This document shows positions 54,914 to 64,000 of a stretch of DNA of 64,000 bases, one piece after another. The notes under the pieces were generated by a model that made no database searches, was not told the origin of the DNA, and saw only the letters and a list, made by a program, of their open reading frames with translations. The position numbers were made by a program, and so were the translations under genes. The stretch comes from Flavobacteriales bacterium (GTDB lineage: Bacteria > Bacteroidota > Bacteroidia > Flavobacteriales_E > Vicingaceae). The stretch is from contig PALM01000030.1 in the NCBI GenBank assembly GCA_002706365.1, positions 97,310 to 161,309 of the forward strand. Direction: 5' to 3'. The stretch's first letter is position 1. Each line of letters begins with the position of its first letter.

Positions 54914-55183
54914 TTACCAACTCGCTTTTTTGATTCCCGGAATAAGTCCGGCACTTGCCATCTCTCTGAATTTTACCCTAGAGACTCCAAACTGACGCAT
55001 ATAACCTTTTGGTCTACCAGTCAATTTGCAACGGTTGTGCATTCTTACTGCTGATGAATTCTTAGGTAGTTTCTGTAGACCTTCCCAATCACCGGCTTCT
55101 TTCAAAGCGGCTCTTTTTTCAGCGTACTGCTCTACCATTCTTGCGCGCTTTCTCTCGCGGGCTTTCATTGATTCTTTAGCCAT
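54914..55183 (-). CDS. rpsN: Ribosomal protein S14, zinc-free form
   Basis: An 89-residue 30S protein: [24 protein letters not shown]-equivalent [31 protein letters not shown] end. The longer zinc-free (C-minus) type, without CxxC pairs. Confidence 0.97.
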   Translation of the reverse strand: MAKESMKARERKRARMVEQYAEKRAALKEAGDWEGLQKLPKNSSAVRMHNRCKLTGRPKGYMRQFGVSRVKFREMASAGLIPGIKKASW

Positions 55184-55185
55184 GC

Positions 55186-55743
55186 CTAAGCGTTTTTATT
55201 TTTTTGAAACGGCATTCCGAAAGCTGTAAGAAGCTCTTTTGCCTCTTCATTCGTTTCAGCAGATGTCACGAATGTGATATCCATACCGCTAATTTTATTT
55301 ACTTTATCAATGTCGATCTCTGGAAAGATGATCTGCTCTTTGATACCCAAAGTATAGTTTCCTCTTCCGTCGAAGCCCTTTGCACTAATTCCTCTGAAGT
55401 CACGTGTTCTCGGAAGAGAAACAGCGATCAATCGATCTAAGAATTCATACATGCGATCTCCTCTCAAAGTAACCTTTACTCCAATTGGCATTCCCTTTCT
55501 CAACTTGAAGTTAGAGATGTCTTTCTTAGAGTATGTTGGTACTGCTTTCTGACCGGCGATATCGCTCATCTCAGAAACTGCAGAGTCGATCAACTTTTTA
55601 TCGGCAACTGCATCTCCTACACCCTGGTTGATACTGATCTTCTCCAGACGAGGAATTTGCATACTACTCTTGTAGTTGAAGGTCTTCATCAGGTGGTCTT
55701 TGACCTCTTCCTGATACTTCTGTTTTAATCTTGGAATGTACAT
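55186..55743 (-). CDS. rplE: Ribosomal protein L5
   Basis: A 185-residue 5S-rRNA-binding protein ([40 protein letters not shown]). Its ATG shares one nucleotide with the rplX stop (TAATG), so translation is coupled. Confidence 0.97.
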   Translation of the reverse strand: MYIPRLKQKYQEEVKDHLMKTFNYKSSMQIPRLEKISINQGVGDAVADKKLIDSAVSEMSDIAGQKAVPTYSKKDISNFKLRKGMPIGVKVTLRGDRMYEFLDRLIAVSLPRTRDFRGISAKGFDGRGNYTLGIKEQIIFPEIDIDKVNKISGMDITFVTSAETNEEAKELLTAFGMPFQKNKNA

Positions 55744-56066
55744 TACTTAATTACCTCCTTTGATTTAATTGCGTATCGAACTGATTTTCCATCTACTTCT
55801 TTACGACCTACTCTTGTAGCTTCTCCAGTAGAAGGATCTACCAACATCACATTTGAAATGTGAATTGGAGCGTCGATCTTTACGATACCACCATCTTGGT
55901 TTTGTTGGTTCGGACGAGTGTGACGAGAGTTTCTTCTCACCTGATCGCCTTCAAGGATCACTCGGTCTTCTTCAGGAAGTACAGCTTTCACTTTCGCTTC
56001 AACTCCTTTTGATACACCGGCAATAACCTTTACCGTATCACCTTTTTTAATATTCAATTTCTTCAT
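55743..56066 (-). CDS. rplX: Ribosomal protein L24
   Basis: A 107-residue 50S assembly initiator with the KOW motif ([20 protein letters not shown]) and the [20 protein letters not shown] block. It is preceded by rplN. Confidence 0.97.
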   Translation of the reverse strand: MKKLNIKKGDTVKVIAGVSKGVEAKVKAVLPEEDRVILEGDQVRRNSRHTRPNQQNQDGGIVKIDAPIHISNVMLVDPSTGEATRVGRKEVDGKSVRYAIKSKEVIK

Positions 56067-56078
56067 GGCTTGCTTCTT

Positions 56079-56447
56079 TTACAATACCTCAGGAGCGAGG
56101 GATACGATTCTCATAAATTGTTTTTCTCTCAACTCTCTGGCTACAGGACCGAAAATTCGTGTTCCTCTCATTTCACCAGTTTGGTTCAACAATACAACTG
56201 CATTGTTGTCGAATCGGATATACGATCCATCTGCTCTGCGTACTTCTTTCTTAGAACGTACAACCACAGCTTTTGAAACGGCACCTTTCTTAATGTTGCC
56301 CGATGGCAAAGCCGACTTCACCGATACAATGATCTGGTCACCAATAGAAGCGTAACGCTTCTTGGTACCACCCAATACGCGAATACACATTACCTCTTTG
56401 GCTCCGCTATTGTCGGCTACTGTTAATCTAGACTCCTGTTGTACCAT
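56079..56447 (-). CDS. rplN: Ribosomal protein L14
   Basis: A 122-residue 50S protein: [20 protein letters not shown] start, [31 protein letters not shown] end. Complete and normal in length. Confidence 0.97.
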   Translation of the reverse strand: MVQQESRLTVADNSGAKEVMCIRVLGGTKKRYASIGDQIIVSVKSALPSGNIKKGAVSKAVVVRSKKEVRRADGSYIRFDNNAVVLLNQTGEMRGTRIFGPVARELREKQFMRIVSLAPEVL

Positions 56448-56449
56448 AA

Positions 56450-56710
56450 TTACTTAACTCTTTCAATTACTTCAACTAATCTCCAGTTCTTGCTCTTACT
56501 CAACGGACGAGTTTCCATGATCTTTACCGTATCACCGATATTGCAATCATTCTTCTCATCATGAGCCATGAACTTTGAAGTCTTCTTGATAAACTTTCCA
56601 TACATCGGATGCTTCACTTTTGATTCAACCGCGATGGTGATGGACTTGTCCATCTTGTTGCTTACCACAACTCCGATTCTTTCTTTTCTTAAGTTTCTAG
56701 TCTTTTCCAT
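56450..56710 (-). CDS. rpsQ: Ribosomal protein S17
   Basis: An 86-residue OB-fold 30S protein ([40 protein letters not shown]). Two nt before rplN. Confidence 0.96.
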   Translation of the reverse strand: MEKTRNLRKERIGVVVSNKMDKSITIAVESKVKHPMYGKFIKKTSKFMAHDEKNDCNIGDTVKIMETRPLSKSKNWRLVEVIERVK

Positions 56711-56718
56711 TGACTTAT

Positions 56719-56922
56719 TTATTTCTCTTGAGCACTTAGCTCTCTTTTCTTGATCTCTGTCTTTAGACGAGCTACAGTTCTTCTCACTTCTTTCAATTGC
56801 TTTGGATTTTCCAAAGGCGATACCGAGTGATTCATTCGCAATCTTTCCAAATTAGCAGATTGTTCTGCCAAATTCTCCTGAAGATCGTCTGCGCTCAAGT
56901 TCTTAATGTCTTCTTGTTTCAT
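56719..56922 (-). CDS. rpmC: Ribosomal protein L29
   Basis: A 67-residue helical hairpin at the tunnel exit: [20 protein letters not shown], then [20 protein letters not shown]. Typical length and place between rplP and rpsQ. Confidence 0.96.
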   Translation of the reverse strand: MKQEDIKNLSADDLQENLAEQSANLERLRMNHSVSPLENPKQLKEVRRTVARLKTEIKKRELSAQEK

Positions 56923-56933
56923 TGCTCTTTATA

Positions 56934-57359
56934 TTAGCCTTGTGCTTTAAAATCTCTTCTAACTACGAATTTGGTTTTCACCGGTAGCTTCTGAGCTCCT
57001 AATCTCATAGCTTCTTTAGCTACTTCCAAAGGCACTCCATCTGATTCGAAAAGAATTCTTCCCGGCTTAGCTACAGCTACCCATAGTTCAGGTGCACCTT
57101 TACCCTTACCCATTCGTACTTCAGCAGGCTTCTTTGTTACTGGCTTGTCTGGGAAAATTCTGATCCACAATTGTCCTTCCCTTTTCATATAACGGGTGAT
57201 GGCAATCCTGGCCGCTTCGATCTGACGAGCAGTAATCCAGCTTTCTTCAAGGGTTTTGATGGCAAAACTTCCAAAAGCGATCTGATGACCTCTTCCAGCG
57301 TTTCCCTTCATACGCCCTTTCTGCATCTTTCTGAACTTCGTTCTCTTTGGCTGTAACAT
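56934..57359 (-). CDS. rplP: Ribosomal protein L16
   Basis: A 141-residue 50S protein ([60 protein letters not shown]). It helps place tRNA at the A/P sites. A 60-nt gap without visible features separates it from rpsC. Confidence 0.97.
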   Translation of the reverse strand: MLQPKRTKFRKMQKGRMKGNAGRGHQIAFGSFAIKTLEESWITARQIEAARIAITRYMKREGQLWIRIFPDKPVTKKPAEVRMGKGKGAPELWVAVAKPGRILFESDGVPLEVAKEAMRLGAQKLPVKTKFVVRRDFKAQG

Positions 57360-57419
57360 TTTATTCTATTCTTAAATGTTGTCTTTTCTTATCTCTATCA
57401 GGCTTTGAGCTTCATGCTT

Positions 57420-58139
57420 CTAGCCTCTTTTCTTATTTCCTCTAAAACCTCCGCGGCCTCCACCTTTGTTTTGACCAGGCTTGTTAGATACGATGTTTGG
57501 TGAAAGATCACGCTTACCGTAGATCTCTCCTTTGCAAATCCACACCTTCACTCCGATTCTACCGTAAGTTGTGTGTGCTTCAGACAAAGCATAATCGATA
57601 TCAGCTCTAAAAGTGTGCAATGGAATTCTTCCTTCTTTGTAGAATTCAGTACGAGCCATTTCCGCTCCACCTAGTCTACCACTTACCATTACTTTAACTC
57701 CTTCAGCTCCCATTCTCATTGTAGATGCTACAGCCATTTTAGCTGCTCTACGGAATGAGATTCTTCCTTCGATCTGACGAGCTACACTGTCGGCTACCAA
57801 TTTGGCGTCCATCTCTGGTCGCTTGATCTCAAAGATGTTGATCTGCACATCTTTCTTGGTTAGCTTCTTAAGCTCTTCTTTCAGTTTATCAACCTCTTTA
57901 CCTCCTTTACCGATGATTATTCCCGGACGAGAAGTATTGATAGTTACAGTGATCAACTTCAAGGTACGCTCGATAATGATCTTTGAGATACTCGCCTTTT
58001 GCAACCTGGCATTCAGGTACTGACGGATCTTATCATCTTCTGCAAGTTTATCGCCATAGTTACGGCCACCGAACCAGTTGGAATCCCAACCTTTGATGAT
58101 GCCTAGACGATTTGCTATTGGATTTGCCTTTTGTCCCAT
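57420..58139 (-). CDS. rpsC: Ribosomal protein S3
   Basis: A 239-residue 30S protein with a KH domain ([20 protein letters not shown]) and the C-terminal S3 domain ([20 protein letters not shown]). It ends in a Gly/Arg/Lys-rich tail ([16 protein letters not shown]). Involved in mRNA entry and helicase activity. Confidence 0.97.
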   Translation of the reverse strand: MGQKANPIANRLGIIKGWDSNWFGGRNYGDKLAEDDKIRQYLNARLQKASISKIIIERTLKLITVTINTSRPGIIIGKGGKEVDKLKEELKKLTKKDVQINIFEIKRPEMDAKLVADSVARQIEGRISFRRAAKMAVASTMRMGAEGVKVMVSGRLGGAEMARTEFYKEGRIPLHTFRADIDYALSEAHTTYGRIGVKVWICKGEIYGKRDLSPNIVSNKPGQNKGGGRGGFRGNKKRG

Positions 58140-58151
58140 GCTTGAGTATCC

Positions 58152-58565
58152 TTATTTTGTAATGTTTTCTGCGTTTACCTTATCTACAACCAGAGTCACG
58201 TGATTCGATCTCTTACGAATTCTATGACCTCTCCCCTGTGGAGCCGGACGTAGTCTTTTCAACATACGAGCGCTGTCAACTTTCACCTCAGAAACTACCA
58301 ATTGGTTGTCTTCCGGACGCTCGCCTTCGTTCTTAGCTTCCCAGTTCGCGATGGCAGATCTCAATAGTTTCTCCATACGTGCAGCAGCCTCTTTAGGACT
58401 GAATTGCAAAAGCGATAAAGCTCTTGAAACTTCCTCTCCTCTGATCATGTCTGCTACTAATCTCATTTTTCTAGGAGAAGTAGGACAGTTCTTCAAAGTA
58501 GCGAAGCTTACACTCTTTCTAGCCTCTTTGGCCGCTTCTGCTCTATTTCGTTTACGTGCTCCCAT
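58152..58565 (-). CDS. rplV: Ribosomal protein L22
   Basis: A 137-residue 50S protein with an extended hairpin into the exit tunnel ([20 protein letters not shown]). The start [20 protein letters not shown] has a slightly longer basic N-terminus than in E. coli. Confidence 0.97.
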   Translation of the reverse strand: MGARKRNRAEAAKEARKSVSFATLKNCPTSPRKMRLVADMIRGEEVSRALSLLQFSPKEAAARMEKLLRSAIANWEAKNEGERPEDNQLVVSEVKVDSARMLKRLRPAPQGRGHRIRKRSNHVTLVVDKVNAENITK

Positions 58566-58571
58566 TGTCTA

Positions 58572-58853
58572 TTATTTTCTGCCTTTGTCTTTTTTGTTTC
58601 CACCGTGACCTCTAAAGGTTCTGGTTGGAGCAAATTCTCCCAACTTATGTCCTACCATATTCTCAGTTACATAAACTGGAATGAATTTGTTACCGTTGTG
58701 AACAGCAATTGTCAATCCCACGAAATCCGGGGTGATCATAGAAGCTCTTGACCAGGTCTTGATCACAGATTTCTTTGATGAAGACTGTGCTTCGTCTACC
58801 TTAGCTGCCAACTTATAGTGGACAAATGGCGGTTTTTTTAATGATCTACTCAT
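58572..58853 (-). CDS. rpsS: Ribosomal protein S19
   Basis: A 93-residue 30S head protein: [20 protein letters not shown] start, [20 protein letters not shown] and the [19 protein letters not shown] end. Confidence 0.97.
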   Translation of the reverse strand: MSRSLKKPPFVHYKLAAKVDEAQSSSKKSVIKTWSRASMITPDFVGLTIAVHNGNKFIPVYVTENMVGHKLGEFAPTRTFRGHGGNKKDKGRK

Positions 58854-58859
58854 CGTAAA

Positions 58860-59684
58860 TTATTTCTTTCTTTTTTCAATGATGTACTTGCTCGATAGTT
58901 TCTTAGGCGCTCTAGTCTTGTAACCCTTAGCCGGAATACCGTTTCTAGATCTTGGGTGACCTCCTGAAGCTCTACCTTCACCACCACCCATTGGGTGATC
59001 TACTGGGTTCATAACTACACCTCTTACTCTAGGTCTTCTACCCATCCATCTGCTCTTGCCGGCTTTACCGTAACGCTCAAGCATGTGGTCAGAGTTAGAA
59101 ACCATACCTACAGTAGCCATACATTTTCCAAGGATCAAACGAACCTCTCCAGATGGCATTTTCAAACCAACGTACTTACCTTCTTTAGATACTAACTGAG
59201 CATAAGCACCAGCGCTTCTCGCCATCTTACCTCCTTGCTTTGGTCTCAACTCGATGTTGTGAACCATAGTACCCATCGGCATATCTTCAAGATAAAGTGC
59301 ATTACCTACTTCCGGCTCTGCCTTCTTCCCAGCATTCACTTCTTGGTCTACTTGCAATCCTTTTGGAGCGATGATATATCTCTTCTCTCCATCTGCATAC
59401 ACCAATAGTGCAATACGAGCTGATCTGTTTGGATCGTACTCTATAGAAGCAACTTTAGCAGGAATTCCTTGCTTGTCTCTCTTGAAATCAATGCTTCTGT
59501 AACGACGCTTATGACCTCCACCAATGTGGCGCATGGTCATTTTTCCGCTGCTATTTCTACCACCACTTTTACCTTTACCACTAAGCAAAGATTTCTCTGG
59601 AGTAGTTGACGTAATCTCCTCGTAAGTAGCGGCAAACTTATGACGCTGTCCAGGAGTAGTCGGTTTTAATTTCTTTACGGCCAT
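58860..59684 (-). CDS. rplB: Ribosomal protein L2
   Basis: A 274-residue 50S protein essential for peptidyl transfer. [20 protein letters not shown] and [20 protein letters not shown] (containing the conserved catalytic-centre His of this family) are intact. Length is the family norm. Confidence 0.97.
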   Translation of the reverse strand: MAVKKLKPTTPGQRHKFAATYEEITSTTPEKSLLSGKGKSGGRNSSGKMTMRHIGGGHKRRYRSIDFKRDKQGIPAKVASIEYDPNRSARIALLVYADGEKRYIIAPKGLQVDQEVNAGKKAEPEVGNALYLEDMPMGTMVHNIELRPKQGGKMARSAGAYAQLVSKEGKYVGLKMPSGEVRLILGKCMATVGMVSNSDHMLERYGKAGKSRWMGRRPRVRGVVMNPVDHPMGGGEGRASGGHPRSRNGIPAKGYKTRAPKKLSSKYIIEKRKK

Positions 59685-59707
59685 TGCTCTAGGTCTTTTC
59701 TAATTCC

Positions 59708-59998
59708 TTATATATTACTGTAAAAGTCAATTGTATCTCCCTCTGCAAGAGTTACGATCGCCTTTTTGAATTTATTGGTCCTTCCCTCTACCCATCCGGC
59801 TTTGGTGAATCGGCTCTTCTTTTTTCCATTGAAGTTCATGGTGTTCACGTTCTCAACGCTTACTCCATACATCTTCTCTACCGCTTCTTTGATCTGCAGT
59901 TTGTTGGCATTCGTGTCAACCACAAAGCCATAACGATTGTCCTGCTCTGTTAAAGCAGTCATCTTTTCTGTAATCAAAGGCTTGTTTATAATCTTCAT
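59708..59998 (-). CDS. rplW: Ribosomal protein L23
   Basis: A 96-residue tunnel-exit protein and trigger-factor dock (KIINKPLITEKMTALTEQDN, FNGKKKSRFTKAGWVEGRTN). ATG 59998 is used; a TTG two codons upstream is less likely. Confidence 0.96.
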   Translation of the reverse strand: MKIINKPLITEKMTALTEQDNRYGFVVDTNANKLQIKEAVEKMYGVSVENVNTMNFNGKKKSRFTKAGWVEGRTNKFKKAIVTLAEGDTIDFYSNI

Positions 59999-60009
59999 GA
60001 CCAATTCTT

Positions 60010-60636
60010 TTAGCTTAAAATACTCTCAATTTTCTCAATAGCTCCTTCCGCAACAATCACATTCTTCGCATTTACTAAATCGTAAGTATTTAAAGATGAG
60101 GCAGTTACGACTTTCGCTCCTTGAAAATTTCGGGAGGACAAATATAAGTTTTTATTTAAATCGCTTACAACCATAAGGGTTTTTTTGTCGTCGCTTTTCA
60201 GCTTACCCAATAGGCTTGCGAAATCTTTGGTTTTAGGTGCATCCAACTGTACATCTTCGATGATCTGCAGTGCGCCTTCTTTAACCTTATAAGATAGGGC
60301 AGAACATCTGGCCAATCTCTTCAACTTCTTATTCAATTTGAAAGAGTAGTCTCTTGGTCTTGGACCAAATACAGTTCCTCCTCCTCTGAACAATGGCGAC
60401 TTGATACTACCAGCTCTGGCTGTACCTGTTCCCTTTTGTTTCTTGATCTTCTTGGTAGATCCAGTGATCTCAGCTCTCTCCTTAGACTTGGCAGTACCTT
60501 GTCTTTGGTTAGCCAAGTATTGTTTCACGTCTAGATAGATCGCGTGATCGTTTGGCTCAATACCGAAGATAGAATCAGATAGCTTTACTTTCTTCTTGCT
60601 ATCCTTTCCGTTCTTATCAATTACGTTCAATTCCAT
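60010..60636 (-). CDS. rplD: Ribosomal protein L4
   Basis: A 208-residue 50S protein with the exit-tunnel loop (KKIKKQKGTGTARAGSIKSP, FRGGGTVFGPRPRDYSFKLN). In E. coli L4 represses the S10 operon; no matching leader site is visible because the operon start is outside this window. Confidence 0.97.
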   Translation of the reverse strand: MELNVIDKNGKDSKKKVKLSDSIFGIEPNDHAIYLDVKQYLANQRQGTAKSKERAEITGSTKKIKKQKGTGTARAGSIKSPLFRGGGTVFGPRPRDYSFKLNKKLKRLARCSALSYKVKEGALQIIEDVQLDAPKTKDFASLLGKLKSDDKKTLMVVSDLNKNLYLSSRNFQGAKVVTASSLNTYDLVNAKNVIVAEGAIEKIESILS

Positions 60637-60650
60637 TTCTCTACAGTATT

Positions 60651-61265
60651 TTATATGCTGATCAACACTGATGATCCTTTAGCTCCAGGCACAGAACCTT
60701 TCACTACGATCAAATTTTCATCTGGATACACTTTTACAACCTTCAAGTTCTGGATAGTTGCTTTCACATTACCCATTTGTCCGGCCATACGTGTTCCTTT
60801 GAATACTCTTGAAGGATCCGAACCTGCTCCGATAGAACCTGGGGCTCTCAATCTGTTGTGCTGTCCGTGAGTAGCGTCTCCAACTCCGGCAAAACCGTGA
60901 CGTCTAACTACCCCTTGAAATCCTTTACCTTTTGTTGTGCCAGTTACATCAACCCATGCACCCTCTTCGAAGATATCTACCTTCAATTCATCTCCTGTCT
61001 TATATTCAGTTACTCCTCTTAGCTCAACCAACTTCTTCTTTGGAGTGGTTCCCGCTTTCTTGAAGTGACCTTTCATGGCATCAGAAGTGTGTTTCTCCTT
61101 ACGCTCACCATAAGCGATCTGAATCGAATCGTAGCCATCAGAGTCCACGGTCTTGACTTGTGTAACTACACAAGGACCCGCCTCCAAAACTGTGCATGGG
61201 ATATTCTTCCCCTCGGCACTGAAGACGCTGGTCATTCCTATTTTCTTTCCTAGTAAACCTGGCAT
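60651..61265 (-). CDS. rplC: Ribosomal protein L3
   Basis: A 204-residue 50S protein ([60 protein letters not shown]). Its W-finger-type loop reaches the peptidyl-transferase centre. Normal length. Confidence 0.97.
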   Translation of the reverse strand: MPGLLGKKIGMTSVFSAEGKNIPCTVLEAGPCVVTQVKTVDSDGYDSIQIAYGERKEKHTSDAMKGHFKKAGTTPKKKLVELRGVTEYKTGDELKVDIFEEGAWVDVTGTTKGKGFQGVVRRHGFAGVGDATHGQHNRLRAPGSIGAGSDPSRVFKGTRMAGQMGNVKATIQNLKVVKVYPDENLIVVKGSVPGAKGSSVLISI

Positions 61266-61301
61266 TTTATTATCGATTAAATATTAATTCTCTTTCTCTA
61301 A

Positions 61302-61607
61302 TTATACTTTGATCTCTACATCTACTCCACTAGGCAATTCTAGCTTCATCAATGCGTCAACTGTTTTTGAAGTCGAGCTGTAGATATCCAACAATCGCTT
61401 GTAAGAAGAAAGTTCGAACTGCTCTCTTGCTTTCTTGTTTACGTGCGGCGACTTCAATACGGTGTATATTCTCTTATGAGTTGGCAATGGAATCGGACCA
61501 CTAACCACAGCACCGGTAGACTTTACAGTCTTTACGATCTTCTCAGCAGACTTGTCTACCAAATTAAAGTCGTACGATTTAAGCTTTATGCGAATTTTCT
61601 GAGTCAT
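61302..61607 (-). CDS. rpsJ: Ribosomal protein S10
   Basis: A 101-residue 30S and NusE protein: [20 protein letters not shown] start, [20 protein letters not shown] loop. It also serves in transcription antitermination. Starts the S10 run immediately after fusA (11 nt). Confidence 0.97.
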   Translation of the reverse strand: MTQKIRIKLKSYDFNLVDKSAEKIVKTVKSTGAVVSGPIPLPTHKRIYTVLKSPHVNKKAREQFELSSYKRLLDIYSSTSKTVDALMKLELPSGVDVEIKV

Positions 61608-61618
61608 ATCTCTATTTA

Positions 61619-63730
61619 TTAAGCCGTAACTTCTCCTTTTGATTTCTTGATCACCTCATCAGCAACGTTCTTTGGAGCTGCTTCGAAGTGTGAGAACTCC
61701 ATACTTGAGGTCGCACGACCAGAAGAAATGGTTCTCAAATCAGTTACATATCCAAACATTTCTGAGAGAGGCACTTTTGCTTTCACTACTTTAGATCCAG
61801 CTCTGTCATCCATACCTTCTACTTGACCTCTTCTTCTGTTCAAGTCTCCAACGATGTCACCCATACTCTCTTCTGGAGTAACAACTTCCAACTTCATGAT
61901 AGGCTCTAGTAGAATAGGACTAGCTTTTGGCACAGCATGCTTGAATGCCATCTTAGCAGCCACCTCAAATGAAAGCTGATCAGAATCCACTGCGTGGAAC
62001 GAACCATCCTTCAAGGTTACTTTTAGACTGTCGATAGGATATCCTGCCAACACTCCATTATCCATAGAATCTTTGAATCCTTTCTCAACAGATGGAATGA
62101 ATTCTCTTGGTACGTTACCACCTTTGATCTCATTCACAAACTCCAATCCTTCTTTCTCTGGATCAGATGCTGGCTCGATAGTCACCACGATATCGGCGAA
62201 CTTACCACGACCACCAGTTTGCTTCTTATAAGTCTCTCTGTGATCAACAGCAGTAGTGATAGCTTCCTTGTATGCTACTTGTGGAGCACCTTGGTTCACT
62301 TCTACTTTGAATTCTCTTCTCAAACGATCGATGATGATATCCAAGTGAAGCTCACCCATACCACTCAATACTGTCTGACCAGAATCTTCATCTGTGTGGA
62401 TAGTCAAGGTTGGATCCTCTTCAGACAATTTTGCCAAAGCCATACCTAACTTATCTACATCAGCCTGAGTCTTAGGCTCAATAGCGATTCCGATTACCGG
62501 ATCTGGGAAGTCCATAGATTCCAATACGATTGGATGTCCTTCTCTACATAGTGTATCTCCAGTCTTGATATCTTTAAATCCTACCAATGCACCAATATCA
62601 CCCGCTTGCAAGAAATCGATCTGATTCTGCTTCTTCGCATGCATTTGGAAGATTCTTGAAATTCTTTCTTTATTACCTGTTCTTGAGTTCCATACATAAG
62701 AACCAGACTCCAATAATCCAGAGTAAGATCTTACGAAACACAGACGACCAACATAAGGGTCAGTGGCAATCTTAAATGCCAATGCGGCAAATGGCTCATC
62801 TGAACTTGGCTTTCTGCTTTCTGCTTCACCAGTATCAGGATTCGTTCCTTCGATCGCCTCAGTATCAAGAGGAGAAGGAAGCAATTCCATCACATAGTTC
62901 AACATGGTTTGTACACCCTTATTCTTAAATGCAGAACCACAAAGCATTGGAACTACTTTCATAGAAATAGTAGCTTCTCTCAAAGCAGCTAGGATCTCAT
63001 CTTCTGAAATTGAATTTGGATCTTCGAAGTACTTTTCCATCAAAGTATCGTCGAATTCAGCAACAGCTTCCAACAACTTCTCACGATACTCATTTACTTC
63101 ATCTTGCATATCAGCAGGAATGTCGATCTCTTCATAGGTCATACCCATGTCTTCTTCATTCCAAACCATTGCCTTGTTCATTACAAGGTCAACCACTCCT
63201 TTGAAGTCATCTTCTGCTCCAATTGGAAGTTGCAATGGCACTGCATGACTACCAAGCATTTCTCTTACTTGCTTACACACGTTCAAGAAGTTGGCACCCT
63301 GACGGTCCATCTTGTTTACGAAACCAAGACGAGCAACATTATAGTTGTCAGCTAATCTCCAGTTAGTCTCTGACTGAGGCTCAACACCATCAACAGCAGA
63401 AAACAAGAATACCAAACCATCCAATACTCTCAATGAACGATTCACCTCAACTGTAAAGTCCACGTGACCAGGAGTATCAATAATGTTGATGTGGTACTTA
63501 TTATCCTTATAAGGCCAGTAAACAGTAGTTGCAGCAGAAGTAATTGTAATACCTCTTTCTTGCTCTTGCTCCATCCAGTCCATGGTAGCTGCACCATCGT
63601 GCACCTCACCAATTTTGTGACTCACACCAGCGTAATATAGGATACGCTCAGTTGTAGTGGTCTTACCGGCGTCGATATGCGCTGCAATACCAATGTTTCT
63701 AGTGTACGTTAGATCTCTTTTTGATGCCAT
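61619..63730 (-). CDS. fusA: Elongation factor G
   Basis: A 703-residue GTPase that moves tRNA-mRNA on the ribosome. G1 loop [19 protein letters not shown]3 [12 protein letters not shown]4 [10 protein letters not shown] are complete; domains II to V follow at normal lengths. It is classical EF-G1 (translocase type) rather than the recycling-type paralogue, judging by its place in the str-type operon behind rpsG. Confidence 0.97.
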   Translation of the reverse strand: MASKRDLTYTRNIGIAAHIDAGKTTTTERILYYAGVSHKIGEVHDGAATMDWMEQEQERGITITSAATTVYWPYKDNKYHINIIDTPGHVDFTVEVNRSLRVLDGLVFLFSAVDGVEPQSETNWRLADNYNVARLGFVNKMDRQGANFLNVCKQVREMLGSHAVPLQLPIGAEDDFKGVVDLVMNKAMVWNEEDMGMTYEEIDIPADMQDEVNEYREKLLEAVAEFDDTLMEKYFEDPNSISEDEILAALREATISMKVVPMLCGSAFKNKGVQTMLNYVMELLPSPLDTEAIEGTNPDTGEAESRKPSSDEPFAALAFKIATDPYVGRLCFVRSYSGLLESGSYVWNSRTGNKERISRIFQMHAKKQNQIDFLQAGDIGALVGFKDIKTGDTLCREGHPIVLESMDFPDPVIGIAIEPKTQADVDKLGMALAKLSEEDPTLTIHTDEDSGQTVLSGMGELHLDIIIDRLRREFKVEVNQGAPQVAYKEAITTAVDHRETYKKQTGGRGKFADIVVTIEPASDPEKEGLEFVNEIKGGNVPREFIPSVEKGFKDSMDNGVLAGYPIDSLKVTLKDGSFHAVDSDQLSFEVAAKMAFKHAVPKASPILLEPIMKLEVVTPEESMGDIVGDLNRRRGQVEGMDDRAGSKVVKAKVPLSEMFGYVTDLRTISSGRATSSMEFSHFEAAPKNVADEVIKKSKGEVTA

Positions 63731-63767
63731 TCTAATCTGTAGTCTTTAGCTCTTTTTAATTCGTTTA

Positions 63768-64000
63768 TTAAAATCTAAAATGAGAGAATGCCTTGTTTGC
63801 TTCAGCCATTCTATGCGTATCTTCTTTCTTTTTGAAAGCAGCACCTTCTTCTTTTGAAGCAGCTACGATCTCAGCAGCCAAACGCTCAGCCATGGTCTTC
63901 TCATTTCTCTTCTTAGAGAAGCTGATCAACCACTTCATACCCATAGAGGTTTTTCTGTCGTCGCGAATTGGTTGAGGAATTTGGAAAGTTGCTCCACCTA
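63768..64000 (-). CDS. rpsG: Ribosomal protein S7 (C-terminal part)
   Basis: The last 77 residues of S7 ([20 protein letters not shown] ... [12 protein letters not shown]) are visible; the start is beyond the right edge. The [20 protein letters not shown] end is the typical S7 C-terminus. It is the first visible gene of the block and is followed by fusA after 37 nt; rpsL should lie further upstream. Confidence 0.95.
   Translation of the reverse strand, partial: GGATFQIPQPIRDDRKTSMGMKWLISFSKKRNEKTMAERLAAEIVAASKEEGAAFKKKEDTHRMAEANKAFSHFRF

Overview
The window is a chromosomal segment of a Bacteroidota bacterium, most likely in the Flavobacteriales. Evidence: core promoters of the Bacteroidota type (TTG, 19 nt, TAnnTTTG) with few Shine-Dalgarno sites; a type IX secretion (T9SS) C-terminal sorting domain; a Porin_10-type outer membrane protein; a CarboxypepD_reg/TonB receptor; DUF2147, DUF2452, DUF2911 and DUF6268-like proteins; and the order rplQ-carA-eno-citrate synthase next to a single S7-to-L17 ribosomal block. 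No rRNA, tRNA, CRISPR array or intact insertion sequence was seen. Genus cannot be fixed from the sequence alone.

Positions 1-11.5 kb look accessory. They hold the end of an ABC exporter with its HlyD partner, a TacAT-like toxin-antitoxin pair, a membrane LytTR regulator, two overlapping genes for exported proteins (intradiol-dioxygenase-like and YceI-like), a GT-C glycosyltransferase, an oversized PLP enzyme, a HigBA toxin-antitoxin pair, and three tandem copies of a small Cys-rich peptide gene with double-glycine leaders. A divergent XRE-type regulator lies beside the peptides. The peptide cassette is the best candidate for an undescribed system: probably exported peptides processed at Gly-Gly, plausibly by the exporter at the window start.

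Positions 10.5-42.5 kb mix envelope and housekeeping genes: BamA-like and TonB-dependent outer membrane proteins, Nudix, M16 peptidase, amidohydrolase, a small Cys-rich membrane protein, an exported-protein cluster (19.3-21.9 kb), Usp, ApbE, YaaA, RsmG, an ECF-type sigma factor, GT2, Tgt, an LptF/G permease, IspE, AccA, DnaB, a putative porin and a BspA-like surface protein with a T9SS tail. Intergenic spaces here are rich in short repeats: CTAG-containing heptamers, palindromic elements, and one 595-bp stem-loop-rich island with no credible gene.

Positions 42.6-64 kb, all on the minus strand, hold citrate synthase, enolase, carA and then, upstream, the S7-EF-G-S10-spc-alpha ribosomal block. 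The block ends in a strong terminator after rplQ. L17 carries a long disordered Ala/Lys/Glu tail whose DNA contains four copies of a 27-bp element related to the intergenic palindromic repeats.

Several genes have a TAnnTTTG element only 4-7 nt before the start codon, which predicts leaderless mRNAs. Family names rest on motif recognition by eye; no database search was run.
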